Part shown: piece after piece, positions 1 to 7,487 of the stretch
Position numbering within the stretch: the stretch's first letter is position 1
Layout of the letters: every line of letters begins with the position of its first letter
NCBI GenBank assembly: GCA_030649955.1
Contig: JAUSFD010000017.1
Location: forward strand, 62,001 to 126,000
Origin: Candidatus Peregrinibacteria bacterium
Lineage (GTDB): Bacteria; Patescibacteriota; Gracilibacteria; Peribacterales; Peribacteraceae
DNA length: 64,000 nucleotides
Reading direction: 5' to 3'
Position numbers and translations under genes: made by a program
The notes under the pieces: generated by a model
The model's input: only the letters and a program-made list of their open reading frames with translations
Told to the model about the DNA's origin: nothing
Database searches by the model: none

Positions 1-956
1 ACCGTGGTTGCGTCGATGAAGTGATCACCGTGAAGAAATTCAGCGACGTCCTCGAGGATAGTGTGCAGAAGCAGCTGCGCACCCTGAATACGATCTTCCT
101 CCACAGTCGCTACTTCTGGGTCTACTTCGATGACTTCGCGAAGGTCGAGAACGATTTCCAGATCCCCATCTTCGGCTCCCGGCACCTGCTGCGTCTTGAG
201 GAGCGAAGTGAGAAGTTCAACCAGTACCATCTCCTGGAGAAAGCAGGGATTCGCACCCCGAAGATCTTCGCGAAGCCCACGGACATCGACCGTCTCTGCA
301 TTGTGAAGGCGAGTGAGGCGAAGCGGGGCTATGAGCGAGCGTTCTTCCTCGCAGGGAATGAGCCTAGTTGGGAGGCTGAAGGATCACGCCTCGAGAAGGA
401 GGGGATTGTCGACAAGAGCTGGCGCAAAGCGATCATTGAGGAGTTCATCGTCGGCGCCCAGGTGAACTTCAACTTCTTCTACTCACCCCTCACGAGAGAA
501 GTAGAACTCCTCGGCACCGATATGCGTCGCCAGACGAACCTCGATGGCTTCCTGCGAATGACTTCGGTCGATCAAGCGAAAGCTCTCAAACACGTTGAAC
601 TCAAGATGGTCGAGACTGGCCACGTCGCAGTGACGGTGAAGGAATCCCTCCTCGAGAGAGCCTTCGACTTGGGTGAGAAGTTCGTGAAGGCGACGCAGGC
701 TCTGCCGAAGGACATCGACCCCACTGGGAAGGGGATCATCGGGCCCTTCGCCCTCCAGGGAGCTGTCGTCGCGGAAGACGGGAAGGAGGATATCGTTATC
801 TTCGACGTCTCCCTCCGTACTCCAGGCTCCCCGGGCATCGCCGCAACTCCCTACTCGAGTTACCTCTACGGACACCCCATGACGATGGGGGAGAGAATCG
901 GGCGGGAGATTCGTCAGGCAATTTCTGAAGACGCGCTCGAGAAAGTACTCACCTGA
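1..956 (+). CDS. purP: FAICAR synthetase PurP (formate-dependent), 5' partial
   Basis: The frame is open to the first base of the window and codes through position 12 (VDEVITVKKFSDVL), so the true start lies upstream. The visible part matches the central and C-terminal region of archaeal-type PurP, an ATP-grasp enzyme that formylates AICAR with formate and ATP in IMP synthesis. Family-like stretches are FWVYFDDFAKVENDF, PIFGSRHLLRLEERSEK and the C-terminal FDVSLRTPGSPG. Full-length family members are about 360 aa; about 318 codons are present. PurP replaces the formyltransferase half of bacterial PurH, so it would be unusual in a typical bacterium. It is followed after 5 nt by a small gene, probably in the same transcript. 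The family call is firm; the exact reaction is inferred. Confidence 0.85.
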   Translation, partial: RGCVDEVITVKKFSDVLEDSVQKQLRTLNTIFLHSRYFWVYFDDFAKVENDFQIPIFGSRHLLRLEERSEKFNQYHLLEKAGIRTPKIFAKPTDIDRLCIVKASEAKRGYERAFFLAGNEPSWEAEGSRLEKEGIVDKSWRKAIIEEFIVGAQVNFNFFYSPLTREVELLGTDMRRQTNLDGFLRMTSVDQAKALKHVELKMVETGHVAVTVKESLLERAFDLGEKFVKATQALPKDIDPTGKGIIGPFALQGAVVAEDGKEDIVIFDVSLRTPGSPGIAATPYSSYLYGHPMTMGERIGREIRQAISEDALEKVLT

Positions 957-961
957 GCACC

Positions 962-1231
962 ATGAAGAATGCACCCGCTTCGCAGTCCGCTCTCCTCATG
1001 CAGCCGATCATCGACTGCATGCGGGGATTACCAAAGGAGCGGAGGAGCGAGAGCATCGCCGCGGAATTCAGACGGCAGAATAGTGCGTGGGTCGCAGCAG
1101 TCTTGCAATCGCGCGGGCTCGTTGCCGCAGCGGAACGTGCTGAGGATGTTCCACTCGAAGAGGCGATCAAGCGCTACCTCGCACTGTTCCATGCTGAAGG
1201 GTACGCATGGGTGATTGAGACGCGTTCCTAG
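962..1231 (+). CDS. Small hypothetical protein downstream of purP
   Basis: An 89-aa ORF starts 5 nt after the purP stop, in the same direction, so co-transcription is likely. It is mostly helical in appearance, with basic and acidic residues interspersed with alanines, and shows no signal peptide, membrane segment or metal motif. I do not recognise the family. An overlapping 81-aa frame starting at 969 is arginine/serine-rich and looks like a shadow. It ends about 65 nt before tRNA-Ala. Confidence 0.6.
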   Translation: MKNAPASQSALLMQPIIDCMRGLPKERRSESIAAEFRRQNSAWVAAVLQSRGLVAAAERAEDVPLEEAIKRYLALFHAEGYAWVIETRS

Positions 1232-1257
1232 GCAATTCCTTGGCGTATAGAAGCGGC

Positions 1258-1285
1258 TTGAGCAGATGTGGCAGTCAGGTAGACT
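1258..1285 (+). promoter_or_regulatory. Likely promoter of tRNA-Ala
   Basis: TTGAGC at 1258-1263 and TAGACT at 1280-1285 are separated by 16 nt and lie 12 nt before the first base of tRNA-Ala, an appropriate spacing for a sigma-70 type promoter. Confidence 0.45.
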
Positions 1286-1297
1286 TCCGGTACGTGT

Positions 1298-1372
1298 GGG
1301 GCTGTAGCTCAGTGGTAGAGCACCTGCTTTGCAAGCAGGGGGCCAGGGGTTCGAGTCCCCTCAGCTCCACCA
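1298..1372 (+). tRNA. tRNA-Ala (anticodon TGC)
   Basis: A cloverleaf is readable by eye. The acceptor GGGGCTG pairs with CAGCTCC with one G-U. The anticodon stem CCTGC/GCAGG encloses loop TTTGCAA with anticodon TGC at 1330-1332. The T-arm is GGGGTTCGAGTCCCC, the discriminator is A, and CCA is encoded at 1370-1372. Its 3' end is the left boundary of an AT-rich islet, and 17-bp copies of this end recur at about 2296 and 3050. Confidence 0.97.
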
Positions 1373-1379
1373 TTCGGGA
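1363..1379 (+). repeat. Putative att site 1 (tRNA-Ala 3' end)
   Basis: AGCTCCACCATTCGGGA spans the last ten bases of tRNA-Ala and seven bases beyond. The same 17 bp occur identically at 3050-3066. This is the arrangement expected for a tRNA-nested attachment site. Confidence 0.6.
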
Positions 1380-1564
1380 ATTGAAACTTCGGAAATGGCG
1401 TTTCAATAGAGATTTTTGAATATATAGGCGATTCTGAGCGAGTTCCCGAATAAGATTTCTGACTTTGGAGAATTTTCAACGTCGAATGCAGAAAGTGGCT
1501 TTGAGTGGCGGTATTTGTCGAGTTCCCAATGCTAAATGCGGATGCCTTCATCCGACCTTGATGA

Positions 1565-1592
1565 TAGACAAAATTATATAAAGGAGTATAAT
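1565..1592 (+). promoter_or_regulatory. Promoter of the first islet gene
   Basis: TAGACA at 1565-1570 and TATAAT at 1587-1592 with 16 nt spacing. Transcription would start near 1599, about 20 nt before the ATG at 1620. Confidence 0.6.
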
Positions 1593-1619
1593 GACCAATA
1601 ACAGATTCTCATTATATGC

Positions 1620-2102
1620 ATGAGTAAAATCCGCCTGGATCACGGGCACAAGACAGAAGGAGGAAGCGATATTCCACCTGGTGATTATTCTGCGCTCGAT
1701 GTGAATGGCAAAATCGGCCTTCAGGCGCTGGATAGCAAGACCGTCTATCTCGCCAGTGAGAACACTGCAAGGCAAATACGCAATGTTCTTAATAAGACAA
1801 GCGGGGTAAATCAGAATACCGATGAGCAGCGCTATCTCAATCATGAATATGCGCTGGCGCTTGTAGATTACTATATTGAGAAGGTCCCTCGTGAAAAAAA
1901 GAATCCCAGTTACGTCGTAGGGAAATTGCTGAATATTGCATTTATGAATTCCAAAGGGTGGCCTGCGAAAGACGTGAGTGGCGATCCGACGCCCACGAAA
2001 GCAGAAACAATCGCTGAAGCGAAAAAACTAGAAGCACTGCTAGTCTCGCTCGGTTATACCCCTGCGCAGATTCTGGAGGACTACAGAAAGAAAAATAAGT
2101 AA
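1620..2102 (+). CDS. Orphan islet protein, 160 aa
   Basis: I do not recognise this soluble 160-aa protein. It has a polar N-terminus, no signal peptide or membrane helix, and a lysine-rich C-terminal half with a helix ending in LGYTPAQILEDYRKKNK. Its base composition is more AT-rich than the core genes around it. It is preceded by a good promoter but no Shine-Dalgarno. It sits between the tRNA-Ala gene and the internal copy of the tRNA 3' end, which suggests it is cargo of an integrated element. Confidence 0.65.
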   Translation: MSKIRLDHGHKTEGGSDIPPGDYSALDVNGKIGLQALDSKTVYLASENTARQIRNVLNKTSGVNQNTDEQRYLNHEYALALVDYYIEKVPREKKNPSYVVGKLLNIAFMNSKGWPAKDVSGDPTPTKAETIAEAKKLEALLVSLGYTPAQILEDYRKKNK

Positions 2103-2167
2103 CCGAGCCTCTTTTAAGGTAGCGAGAGTTCCCAATCCTTCCCGACAGCTCATTGACGAAAATCTCA

Positions 2168-2312
2168 TCAGAGGATCAGGTTGCTCTTTTCCTGCGCTTG
2201 GCTGTTTAGGATCACTATGATGTTTTCAAGTGAGTATTTGAGTTCTGTGAACTTTTTGGCCAGTTCAAGCATATCAAAGTTTCGTTCCCAAGCTTTCCCC
2301 TCATCTCCACCA
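2168..2312 (-). pseudogene. Possible C-terminal gene remnant crossing an att copy
   Basis: On the minus strand an open frame runs from about 2326 to a stop at 2168-2170. It reads GGDEGKAWERNFDMLELAKK and then a helical tail ending in SNLIL. It has no start codon. It enters through the 16/17 copy of the tRNA-Ala 3' end. The tail resembles the tail of the frame at 2921-3229 (ELAKKFTELKYSLENI against ILLSGLTELNSKLEML). Both could be decayed 3' ends of one gene family, perhaps a recombinase. Coding status is inferred and weak. Confidence 0.3.
2296..2312 (+). repeat. Putative att site 2 (internal tRNA-Ala end copy)
   Basis: TCCCCTCATCTCCACCA matches the tRNA-Ala 3' end at 1356-1372 at 16 of 17 positions, including encoded CCA. 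It lies between the two islet genes and ends 12 nt before the -35 of the second gene. Confidence 0.5.
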
Positions 2313-2323
2313 AAAGTAAGACA

Positions 2324-2352
2324 TTGCTAATAGTTAGAATTTGTAGTACAAT
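2324..2352 (+). promoter_or_regulatory. Promoter of the second islet gene (near-leaderless)
   Basis: TTGCTA at 2324-2329 and TACAAT at 2347-2352 with 17 nt spacing. The ATG is at 2362, nine bases after the -10 box, so the mRNA would have a leader of only about two bases. Confidence 0.6.
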
Positions 2353-2361
2353 TTACGGTAT

Positions 2362-2853
2362 ATGACACTCCATAAGAATAACGTGACAGGAAATGCAGTC
2401 GATCCAAGAGAGACTTGGTTTCTTAACGCCCCAGCTGAGGATTTATTTAAACTCGCAAACATCTTAGCAGAACAAGGTAAACTGCCGACTGAACTAAGTG
2501 GTCGCGAACTTTCTCTTGTTCCATTCCAAGAACAGATGAGGGGCACTGGTGGGGGACTACACAATGGAAATTGTCTTATCATTAGAAAAGGTGACGTAAA
2601 AATTCAAATCATCAAGGAACAGGATGGTCTGGAGGTGTACATCAATGATCAACCTGTTTCATACGGACAGGAGAGAAAGCACGATGAAATGCAAGTAAGG
2701 CTAGTTGGAACTCTCAAAGAGATACACCAACAGCTACTTACAGAAGCTGAATTGATAAAAGTTCGGCAGGAAAGTATGGGTGTTGCCGAAGGGCAGAAAG
2801 ATCAAAGTGATCAGGTGCGCAGGCAATTTATTGCACTGCTTCAGAAGCTCTGA
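2362..2853 (+). CDS. Orphan islet protein, 163 aa
   Basis: I do not recognise the family. The 163-aa protein is soluble and lacks cysteine-based metal motifs apart from a single Cys. A central stretch (IIRKGDVKIQIIKEQDGLEV) suggests a small beta-sheet region, followed by a long charged helix rich in Gln and Glu (KEIHQQLLTEAELIKVRQES). It is AT-rich relative to the flanks and probably translated from a leaderless mRNA. It lies between the second and third copies of the tRNA-Ala end. Confidence 0.65.
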   Translation: MTLHKNNVTGNAVDPRETWFLNAPAEDLFKLANILAEQGKLPTELSGRELSLVPFQEQMRGTGGGLHNGNCLIIRKGDVKIQIIKEQDGLEVYINDQPVSYGQERKHDEMQVRLVGTLKEIHQQLLTEAELIKVRQESMGVAEGQKDQSDQVRRQFIALLQKL

Positions 2854-3049
2854 ACATTAAAACTCATCAGTGAGGAACCTGACAGACCTACGGGATCGAG
2901 TGAGGAAGATAACTTAGGAGTCATAGTGTAAATGCAAACTCGTTCTTTTCATTCCTATCAAAATTCAGCATCTCCAGCTTCGAATTCAGTTCCGTAAGCC
3001 CTGAGAGTAGTATTAGGATGTCCTCGTGGGGTTCGACTTTGAACTGATA

Positions 3050-3066
3050 AGCTCCACCATTCGGGA
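3050..3066 (+). repeat. Putative att site 3 (distal tRNA-Ala end copy)
   Basis: This 17-bp sequence is identical to 1363-1379. A further GGGGTTCGA at 3028-3036 echoes the T-arm of the tRNA (1346-1354) with slightly different spacing, as expected for a decayed tRNA 3' fragment. Confidence 0.6.
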
Positions 3067-3123
3067 TAAAAGGGATATAGAAACAGTTAAAATCGCTATC
3101 AGATATATAATCATGGGCTTTTT

Positions 3124-3227
3124 GGCGATTCGGAAAAAGTTCGAAATGCGGTTTTTGCGCTTTGCTGCATTCTTGTTCGCGAATCGAAAAAATGGCTTTG
3201 TGTTGCGATTTTCTTGGAGTTCGAAAG
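3124..3227. repeat. Imperfect copy of the sequence downstream of tRNA-Ala
   Basis: 3124-3227 aligns with 1427-1530 with no net gap: GGCGATTC and TGGCTTTG are each 69 bases apart in both copies, and a 35-base stretch starting at 3192 (1495 in the first copy) is identical at about 25 positions. The 17-bp att copies sit at the same ends of both stretches, with a 10-base length difference between. I read this as an old duplication of the DNA adjoining the tRNA. Confidence 0.45.
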
Positions 3228-3322
3228 CCTCAATCATTCTGGGCTAATCTCGACTTGAGGGTTATACATGTTCCGAATTCGTCGTGGCATCGTTTTCCAT
3301 GCTTCGGTATTCTCTTCACTAT

Positions 3323-4567
3323 ATGAAAACCACCCGCGCAGTCTCTGTATTTCTCTCTCTGCTTGTTCTTGCTCCTGCGATGTCAGCTCTTGCAGCTGGC
3401 TTTCCCGACGTCTCTCAGAATCATCCTTACTATGATGCAGTCGAGTATCTGCGTACCCACGATATGGTGCATGGCTACCCTGATGGAACGTTTCACGCTG
3501 ATGCGACGATCAATCGTGCGGAGTTTGTAAAGATCATCACGAGAGCCATGACATCCCCGTCTGATACTCCGTCACAGTGCGGCAGATCGAACGAGCTCTA
3601 TTTGCCATTCAGTGACGTTCATCAGGCAGACTGGTTTGCCTTCCGCGTCTGTCTCGCAGCAGCCCTATCAATAGTAAGTGGCTACCCTGACGGCACCTTC
3701 CGGCCTGCCGCCTCGATCAACTTCGTTGAGGCCGCGAAGATCATCGTCAATGCCGCTGATATCGCGAGCGATGCGGGACATACCGTGCCTTCTGAGCCTT
3801 GGTACAAAGACTTCGTCGTGGATCTGGAAGTACGCAACGCCATTCCTATTGCGATCACTCGGTTCGATCAGCCAATTACGCGTGGAGAAATGGCGGAGAT
3901 GATGTACAGACTGCTTGAAAAGAGGACAGATAGGCCGTCACAGAGTTATGAGTCACTTACTCAGGCGAATGCACAGCAGAATAGCGAACTCGATGTTGTG
4001 TACGCGGGAGAGACTGGTCGTCAGAGTTCCTACGGTTATTGGGATGCCTCGATCATTCGTCGTTACCCCGATGGCCGACAGGAGGTAGTGGTTGAGAGCG
4101 TGAAGGCAGCACTTCCGGCGGTGCGCGATCCAGAGAACCTAACCATTTCGCGCTATGCGATGATCTCATCTTCTCTCCTTATCGTTCAGACATCCTTGAG
4201 AGAAACAGACAATTCCGCTGGTGATCTCTACAAGTTTGATGCTTCCACTCGTTCCTTCAGTAAGATGAAGCTCAACGAGATTTACGATGGCTTCTATGGC
4301 GGGGAGGCGATGTCACCGGACAGCAGCATGATTGCATGGGCACCGAATGATGAGAGTAAAGGAGCACAGAAGCTCTATCTGCTCGACCTGCGGAATGACT
4401 CGTACCGCACTCTCGTAACGCTTCCGGCGAATGAGACGATTGTTACGGGTTTCGCCCTCGCTTCGCAGACAGAGGTATCGTGGACGGACTCGACTCATAT
4501 ACGGTACAGCGTCTATCAAACGGGGACGTATGACCTGAAAGGTTACCGGACTGTCTCGATTCAGTGA
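3323..4567 (+). CDS. SLH-domain envelope protein
   Basis: I chose the ATG at 3323 because it begins a clean Sec signal peptide (KTTRAVSVFLSLLVLAPAMS, cleavage near ALAAG); an in-frame start at 3284 would add 13 residues ahead of it. Three surface-layer homology repeats follow, each with the FPDV..HPYYDAVEYL / GYPDGTFHADATINRAEFVK pattern; the second contains GYPDGTFRPAASIN and the third ITRGEMAEMMYR. SLH repeats usually bind pyruvylated secondary wall polymer. The C-terminal half is an unrecognised, probably beta-rich domain. The ORF is about 415 aa. It is monocistronic, and the window ends in another SLH-like gene. Confidence 0.85.
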   Translation: MKTTRAVSVFLSLLVLAPAMSALAAGFPDVSQNHPYYDAVEYLRTHDMVHGYPDGTFHADATINRAEFVKIITRAMTSPSDTPSQCGRSNELYLPFSDVHQADWFAFRVCLAAALSIVSGYPDGTFRPAASINFVEAAKIIVNAADIASDAGHTVPSEPWYKDFVVDLEVRNAIPIAITRFDQPITRGEMAEMMYRLLEKRTDRPSQSYESLTQANAQQNSELDVVYAGETGRQSSYGYWDASIIRRYPDGRQEVVVESVKAALPAVRDPENLTISRYAMISSSLLIVQTSLRETDNSAGDLYKFDASTRSFSKMKLNEIYDGFYGGEAMSPDSSMIAWAPNDESKGAQKLYLLDLRNDSYRTLVTLPANETIVTGFALASQTEVSWTDSTHIRYSVYQTGTYDLKGYRTVSIQ

Positions 4568-4790
4568 GTCATTGAAGGCCTAAAAAGTTCGAGATTGCCC
4601 CCTTCAACTCATTGTCAGGACACAGCCATTCATAGCGTAAGTGCACATTCCATCGCCTGCGGACTCTTGAGAATGGATCTGACGAAATCCAGTGAATTCC
4701 TCAACACGATGAGCCTTTCTGACCGAGTAAGTGGATCCACTTTCTGACGATTGTCGAGTTCGAGATTGGTTCGTACAGCTCCGCCACGCC

Positions 4791-5060
4791 CTAAACCCCC
4801 GGCTGCGGTGCCACGACGCCGAAGAGCCTCTTCAAGGGCGAGAGGAAGATGTCCTCCGTATTCGTGAGCACGGAGATGCAGAAGAAGAGCAGGAGAATGG
4901 CGCAGATAATGAGGAAATTGTAGACGCCCCCGACCTTGCGCATCCAATCCGCCTCACCGACGATATCGCCCATTTGTTGACGGTACTTGATGAGGAAGAT
5001 CGAGCCGACGATGCCGACGATGGCGAGAAAATTGCCCACGAGGCTAGGCGAGGACGGCAT
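4791..5060 (-). CDS. Small two-helix membrane protein coupled to trxA
   Basis: This is an 89-aa protein with two hydrophobic segments, [15 protein letters not shown] near residues 12-26 and [17 protein letters not shown] near residues 49-65. The ATG lies inside the last codons of trxA (17-bp overlap), so translation is probably coupled to thioredoxin. No conserved family was recognised. The thioredoxin linkage may hint at a membrane redox partner, but only one Cys is visible in each of two nearby positions of the second helix. Confidence 0.65.
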   Translation of the reverse strand: MPSSPSLVGNFLAIVGIVGSIFLIKYRQQMGDIVGEADWMRKVGGVYNFLIICAILLLFFCISVLTNTEDIFLSPLKRLFGVVAPQPGV

Positions 5061-5364
5061 CGAGCTCCTTCTTCATGTCCTCCCTGGACTTCGTGCCGAC
5101 GAAACTCTTCACCACCTCGCCGCCCTTGAAAATTGCGAATGTGGGGATGCTCATTACGTTCAATTTTCCTGGAGACTCGATATTCTCATCCACGTTCACC
5201 TTCACGAACTTCACCTTGCCCTGGTAGTCGGCATCCAGCTGCTCGATGATGGGGAGCATGATCTTGCAGGGGCCGCACCACGGCGCCCAGAAATCGACGA
5301 GGACGGGGACATCGGACTTGAGGACTTCACGATCGAACTCCGCATCGGTAATGGCTTTTGGCAT
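5044..5364 (-). CDS. trxA: Thioredoxin
   Basis: The 106-aa protein has the normal length for thioredoxin and the active site WCGPC at residues 29-33, preceded by VLVDFWAP. The cis-proline motif (SIPTFAIF) and the C-terminal [10 protein letters not shown] region are present. It is a cytosolic dithiol reductant for ribonucleotide reductase, peroxiredoxins and similar targets. It overlaps the following small membrane protein gene. No clear promoter was identified. Confidence 0.97.
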   Translation of the reverse strand: MPKAITDAEFDREVLKSDVPVLVDFWAPWCGPCKIMLPIIEQLDADYQGKVKFVKVNVDENIESPGKLNVMSIPTFAIFKGGEVVKSFVGTKSREDMKKELDAVLA

Positions 5365-5411
5365 GGGAGGATGGAAAGCAGGAGAAGTGTACTCTCTTCC
5401 TTATGAGAAGA

Positions 5412-5530
5412 TCCAACTCTCCACTACCAACTTCCAAGAAAAATGGAGAAAAATCACAAGAGGAAAAAGCGTCTTGGTAGTTGTTTTCTTGTGATTTTCT
5501 TGGACTTTGAAAGTTGGAAGTTGAAAGTTT
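5412..5530. repeat. Stutter hairpin 1 (trxA-pgi gap)
   Basis: The left arm is built of CCAACTY-like words and the right arm of their complement (AAAGTTG GAAGTTG, period 7), with a nested CACAAG/CTTGTG stem. It fills the gap between pgi and trxA, which are both on the minus strand. It resembles the element at 22519-22634 in word and layout. Confidence 0.55.
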
Positions 5531-5546
5531 CCTCCGCAAAGGAGGA

Positions 5547-6827
5547 TTACATCCTCCCCCTCGAGAGAATCTCCTTGGTGATTTGCTTCCCAATCTCCAC
5601 GGCGGGCTGCCCGTAAGGATCGATGCGGTAGAGCTTGCTCAGGAAGATAGTCTCTGCGAGGAAGAAGAAGAACAGCTGCCCCAGGTGCCATGCATCGAGG
5701 CGTGTGAGCGAGACGGTCGCGTGCGGGCGCTTCGCACTCGTGAGCGCGCGGCTGGTACCCTCGTAGCAGGCATCGAGGAGCTGCCCAAAGGTCTTGCCTG
5801 CGATGGTGTGGTACGCGCCGGCGAGGTTCTCTGGAAGTGTCACGCGCGGCTTTTCCACTTCGCAGAGGAAGAGGTGCCACGTCTTGCGCGGACCTGCCAT
5901 CCACTGCTGGAGGAGCGAGTGCTGGTCTTGTGTCCCGATCGCGGTCGTGGGAATGGGGTTCTGCGTCTCCACCTTCCCCAAGCTCTCTGCGATCAGTTGC
6001 TGATCCCAACGTGCGATACTCTGGAGCCTTTGGCTGTAGGGCATGATGACGCGGATGGGGTAGCCTTTCTTCGCATCGAGCACGTACTGGATGCTTGCGA
6101 GGAGCGCTGCGGGGTTCTCGTCTAGCACGGTCTTCTGGCAGAGCGTGTCCATCTCCTTCGCGCCGCGGACGAAGGCATCGATGTCCTGTCCGAAGAGCGC
6201 GAGCGGCAGGAGTCCGATGGGGGTGAAGATCGAGAAGCGTCCCCCCACCGCGGGTGGGAGGGGGAGCATGGAGATCGAGTGATCGAGGCAGAAATCGTGG
6301 AGGTAGCCGTGCTCTGGATCTGTGATGGCGAGTACGCACTCATTTGCCTTGTCCCCACGTGCGAGTGTGAGTTGCTCCCAGCAGAGGAAGAACACGCTCA
6401 TCGGCTCCAGCGTATCGCCGGACTTGCTCGCGATCACCACGAGCGTCGACTTCCAGTCGATGAGCTTCACGTACATGTCGAGGATCGCGGGATCGATGGT
6501 ATCCAACAGAACGAACTCGATGGTGTCGGGTGTTTCGAAGACCTCCTGCAGGACCTTTGGCCCCAACCCCGATCCGCCGATGCCGATCCACACGACCGTC
6601 TGGAAGCGCTGCGCGCGCACGCGCATCGCCGCCTCCTTCACGCGCTCGATCGCCTCCTTATCGTACGGATCCATCGACCACGCGTGCTCTCCCTTCGTCC
6701 GCTCCGCGAGCCACTCCGTGACGTAGCGCCGCATGGACGTGCGCAGGGCTGTCAGCTCCTGATCGGGAACCCCGAAGGAAGGAGTGATGGCCTTCGCGAG
6801 CGTTGCGGTGACGTCGAGGTGGAACAT
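5547..6827 (-). CDS. pgi: Glucose-6-phosphate isomerase
   Basis: The 426-aa protein has the phosphosugar-isomerase hallmarks: GIGGSGLGPKVLQE, the SKSGDTLEPMSVF loop that binds the phosphate, the PGI signature region (VGGRFSIFTPIGLLPLAL) and ATTAIG/QDQHSLLQQW with the catalytic Glu/His neighbourhood. It interconverts glucose-6-phosphate and fructose-6-phosphate in the cytosol. It is shorter than the E. coli enzyme (about 550 aa) and similar to compact bacterial forms. It may join glucose released by the GH15/GH57 operon (37-41 kb) to glycolysis after phosphorylation. Confidence 0.95.
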   Translation of the reverse strand: MFHLDVTATLAKAITPSFGVPDQELTALRTSMRRYVTEWLAERTKGEHAWSMDPYDKEAIERVKEAAMRVRAQRFQTVVWIGIGGSGLGPKVLQEVFETPDTIEFVLLDTIDPAILDMYVKLIDWKSTLVVIASKSGDTLEPMSVFFLCWEQLTLARGDKANECVLAITDPEHGYLHDFCLDHSISMLPLPPAVGGRFSIFTPIGLLPLALFGQDIDAFVRGAKEMDTLCQKTVLDENPAALLASIQYVLDAKKGYPIRVIMPYSQRLQSIARWDQQLIAESLGKVETQNPIPTTAIGTQDQHSLLQQWMAGPRKTWHLFLCEVEKPRVTLPENLAGAYHTIAGKTFGQLLDACYEGTSRALTSAKRPHATVSLTRLDAWHLGQLFFFFLAETIFLSKLYRIDPYGQPAVEIGKQITKEILSRGRM

Positions 6828-6863
6828 AGAACGAGGATGAGGGTTAGGATTGGGATTAGGGGA

Positions 6864-7442
6864 TTAGAGTCCCCTCAATGCTGCGGCAACGCGCTCCTCT
6901 GTTGTGGTGAGAGTAGCGGGGAGTTCACGCAGCGCCCGCATGATCGTTGATGCGTCGTAGCCGAGCTGCGAAAGTGCGGCGATAGCATCCTGATCGAATT
7001 CGTTACGCATGGGCAGTGTTTCCCGGGAGCCGAAGATGTCCGGCTTCTTCTCGACTAAGGACTTGAGTTCGAGGAGCAGCTTCTCTGCTGTCCTCTTTCC
7101 TATGCCCTTGATGCTCATGAGCGCAGCGGGGTCCTGCGTGTTCACCGTATTCAGGAGGATGCTCCGCGGGACGGCGCAGAGTTCCAGGCCCAGCCTCGGC
7201 CCAATGCCCTGCTGCTTGATGAGCTCCTCGAAGAGCGTGCGGCCCGCACGATCCAGGAATCCGAAGAGCTCCAGCCGGTCTTCCCGCACGTACGTAGAAA
7301 CCCACACCATATTCGGCTCACCCTCCCGCAGTGCATCCCACACATCGACGGGCACTGTGACCCTGTATCCCACTCCTGCGACATCGACACTGACTTCACC
7401 CGGATCGAGCTTGTGCACGGTTCCGCGCAAGTGGGAGATCAT
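6864..7442 (-). CDS. ruvA: Holliday junction DNA helicase RuvA
   Basis: The ATG at 7442 gives 192 aa, the normal RuvA length, beginning MISHLRGTV. A longer in-frame start at 7583 would add a low-complexity extension encoded by repeat DNA and is rejected. Domain I is an OB fold (VDVAGVGYRVTVPVDVW). The two helix-hairpin-helix motifs lie in domain II (GIGPRLGLELCA and MSIKGIGKRTAEKLLLELK). A short domain III at the C-terminus would contact RuvB. RuvA tetramers bind four-way junctions and load RuvB; ruvB is not in this window. Confidence 0.95.
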   Translation of the reverse strand: MISHLRGTVHKLDPGEVSVDVAGVGYRVTVPVDVWDALREGEPNMVWVSTYVREDRLELFGFLDRAGRTLFEELIKQQGIGPRLGLELCAVPRSILLNTVNTQDPAALMSIKGIGKRTAEKLLLELKSLVEKKPDIFGSRETLPMRNEFDQDAIAALSQLGYDASTIMRALRELPATLTTTEERVAAALRGL

Positions 7443-7487
7443 GGCTCGGAGGATAGCAGACCGAGACTGGAGGAGAGAAGATAGAGA

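Larger units (their letters stand above)
1373..3066. mobile_element. AT-rich islet nested at the tRNA-Ala 3' end
   Basis: About 1.7 kb between the tRNA-Ala 3' end and an exact 17-bp copy of it is visibly AT-rich compared with both flanks. It holds two orphan genes (160 and 163 aa), each with its own promoter, and an internal 16/17 copy of the tRNA 3' end at 2296-2312 that divides it into two units of about 0.9 and 0.75 kb. Each unit is one gene plus one tRNA-end copy. There is no intact integrase. Sequence beyond the repeats (1427-1530 and 3124-3227) also aligns imperfectly without net gaps, so the duplication is longer than 17 bp. I infer serial integration of small satellite-like elements, or decayed remnants of larger ones. 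Confidence 0.55.
2921..3229 (-). pseudogene. Possible gene remnant spanning the distal att copy
   Basis: A minus-strand frame of 102 codons without a start codon runs from 3229 to a stop at 2921-2923. Its composition looks natural (for example KPHFELFPNRQKAHDY and FIPNGGAYQFKVEPHEDI). The NGGA residues are encoded by the 17-bp tRNA-end copy at 3050-3066. The part upstream of NGGA corresponds by position to degraded sequence next to tRNA-Ala, and the part downstream resembles the tail at 2168. Two other frames are also open here, so this is a weak coding call. Confidence 0.3.

Noticed and set aside
1309-1551. 80-aa minus-strand ORF ending GGAEGTRTPGPLLAKQVLYH
   Set aside because: Its C-terminal part is antisense to tRNA-Ala, a classic spurious product.
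4630-4947. 105-aa minus-strand ORF upstream of the small membrane protein gene's end
   Set aside because: It overlaps the better-supported 89-aa membrane protein gene in another frame, and its first half is the His/Arg/Leu-rich shadow type. 4568-4790 is best left as non-coding.
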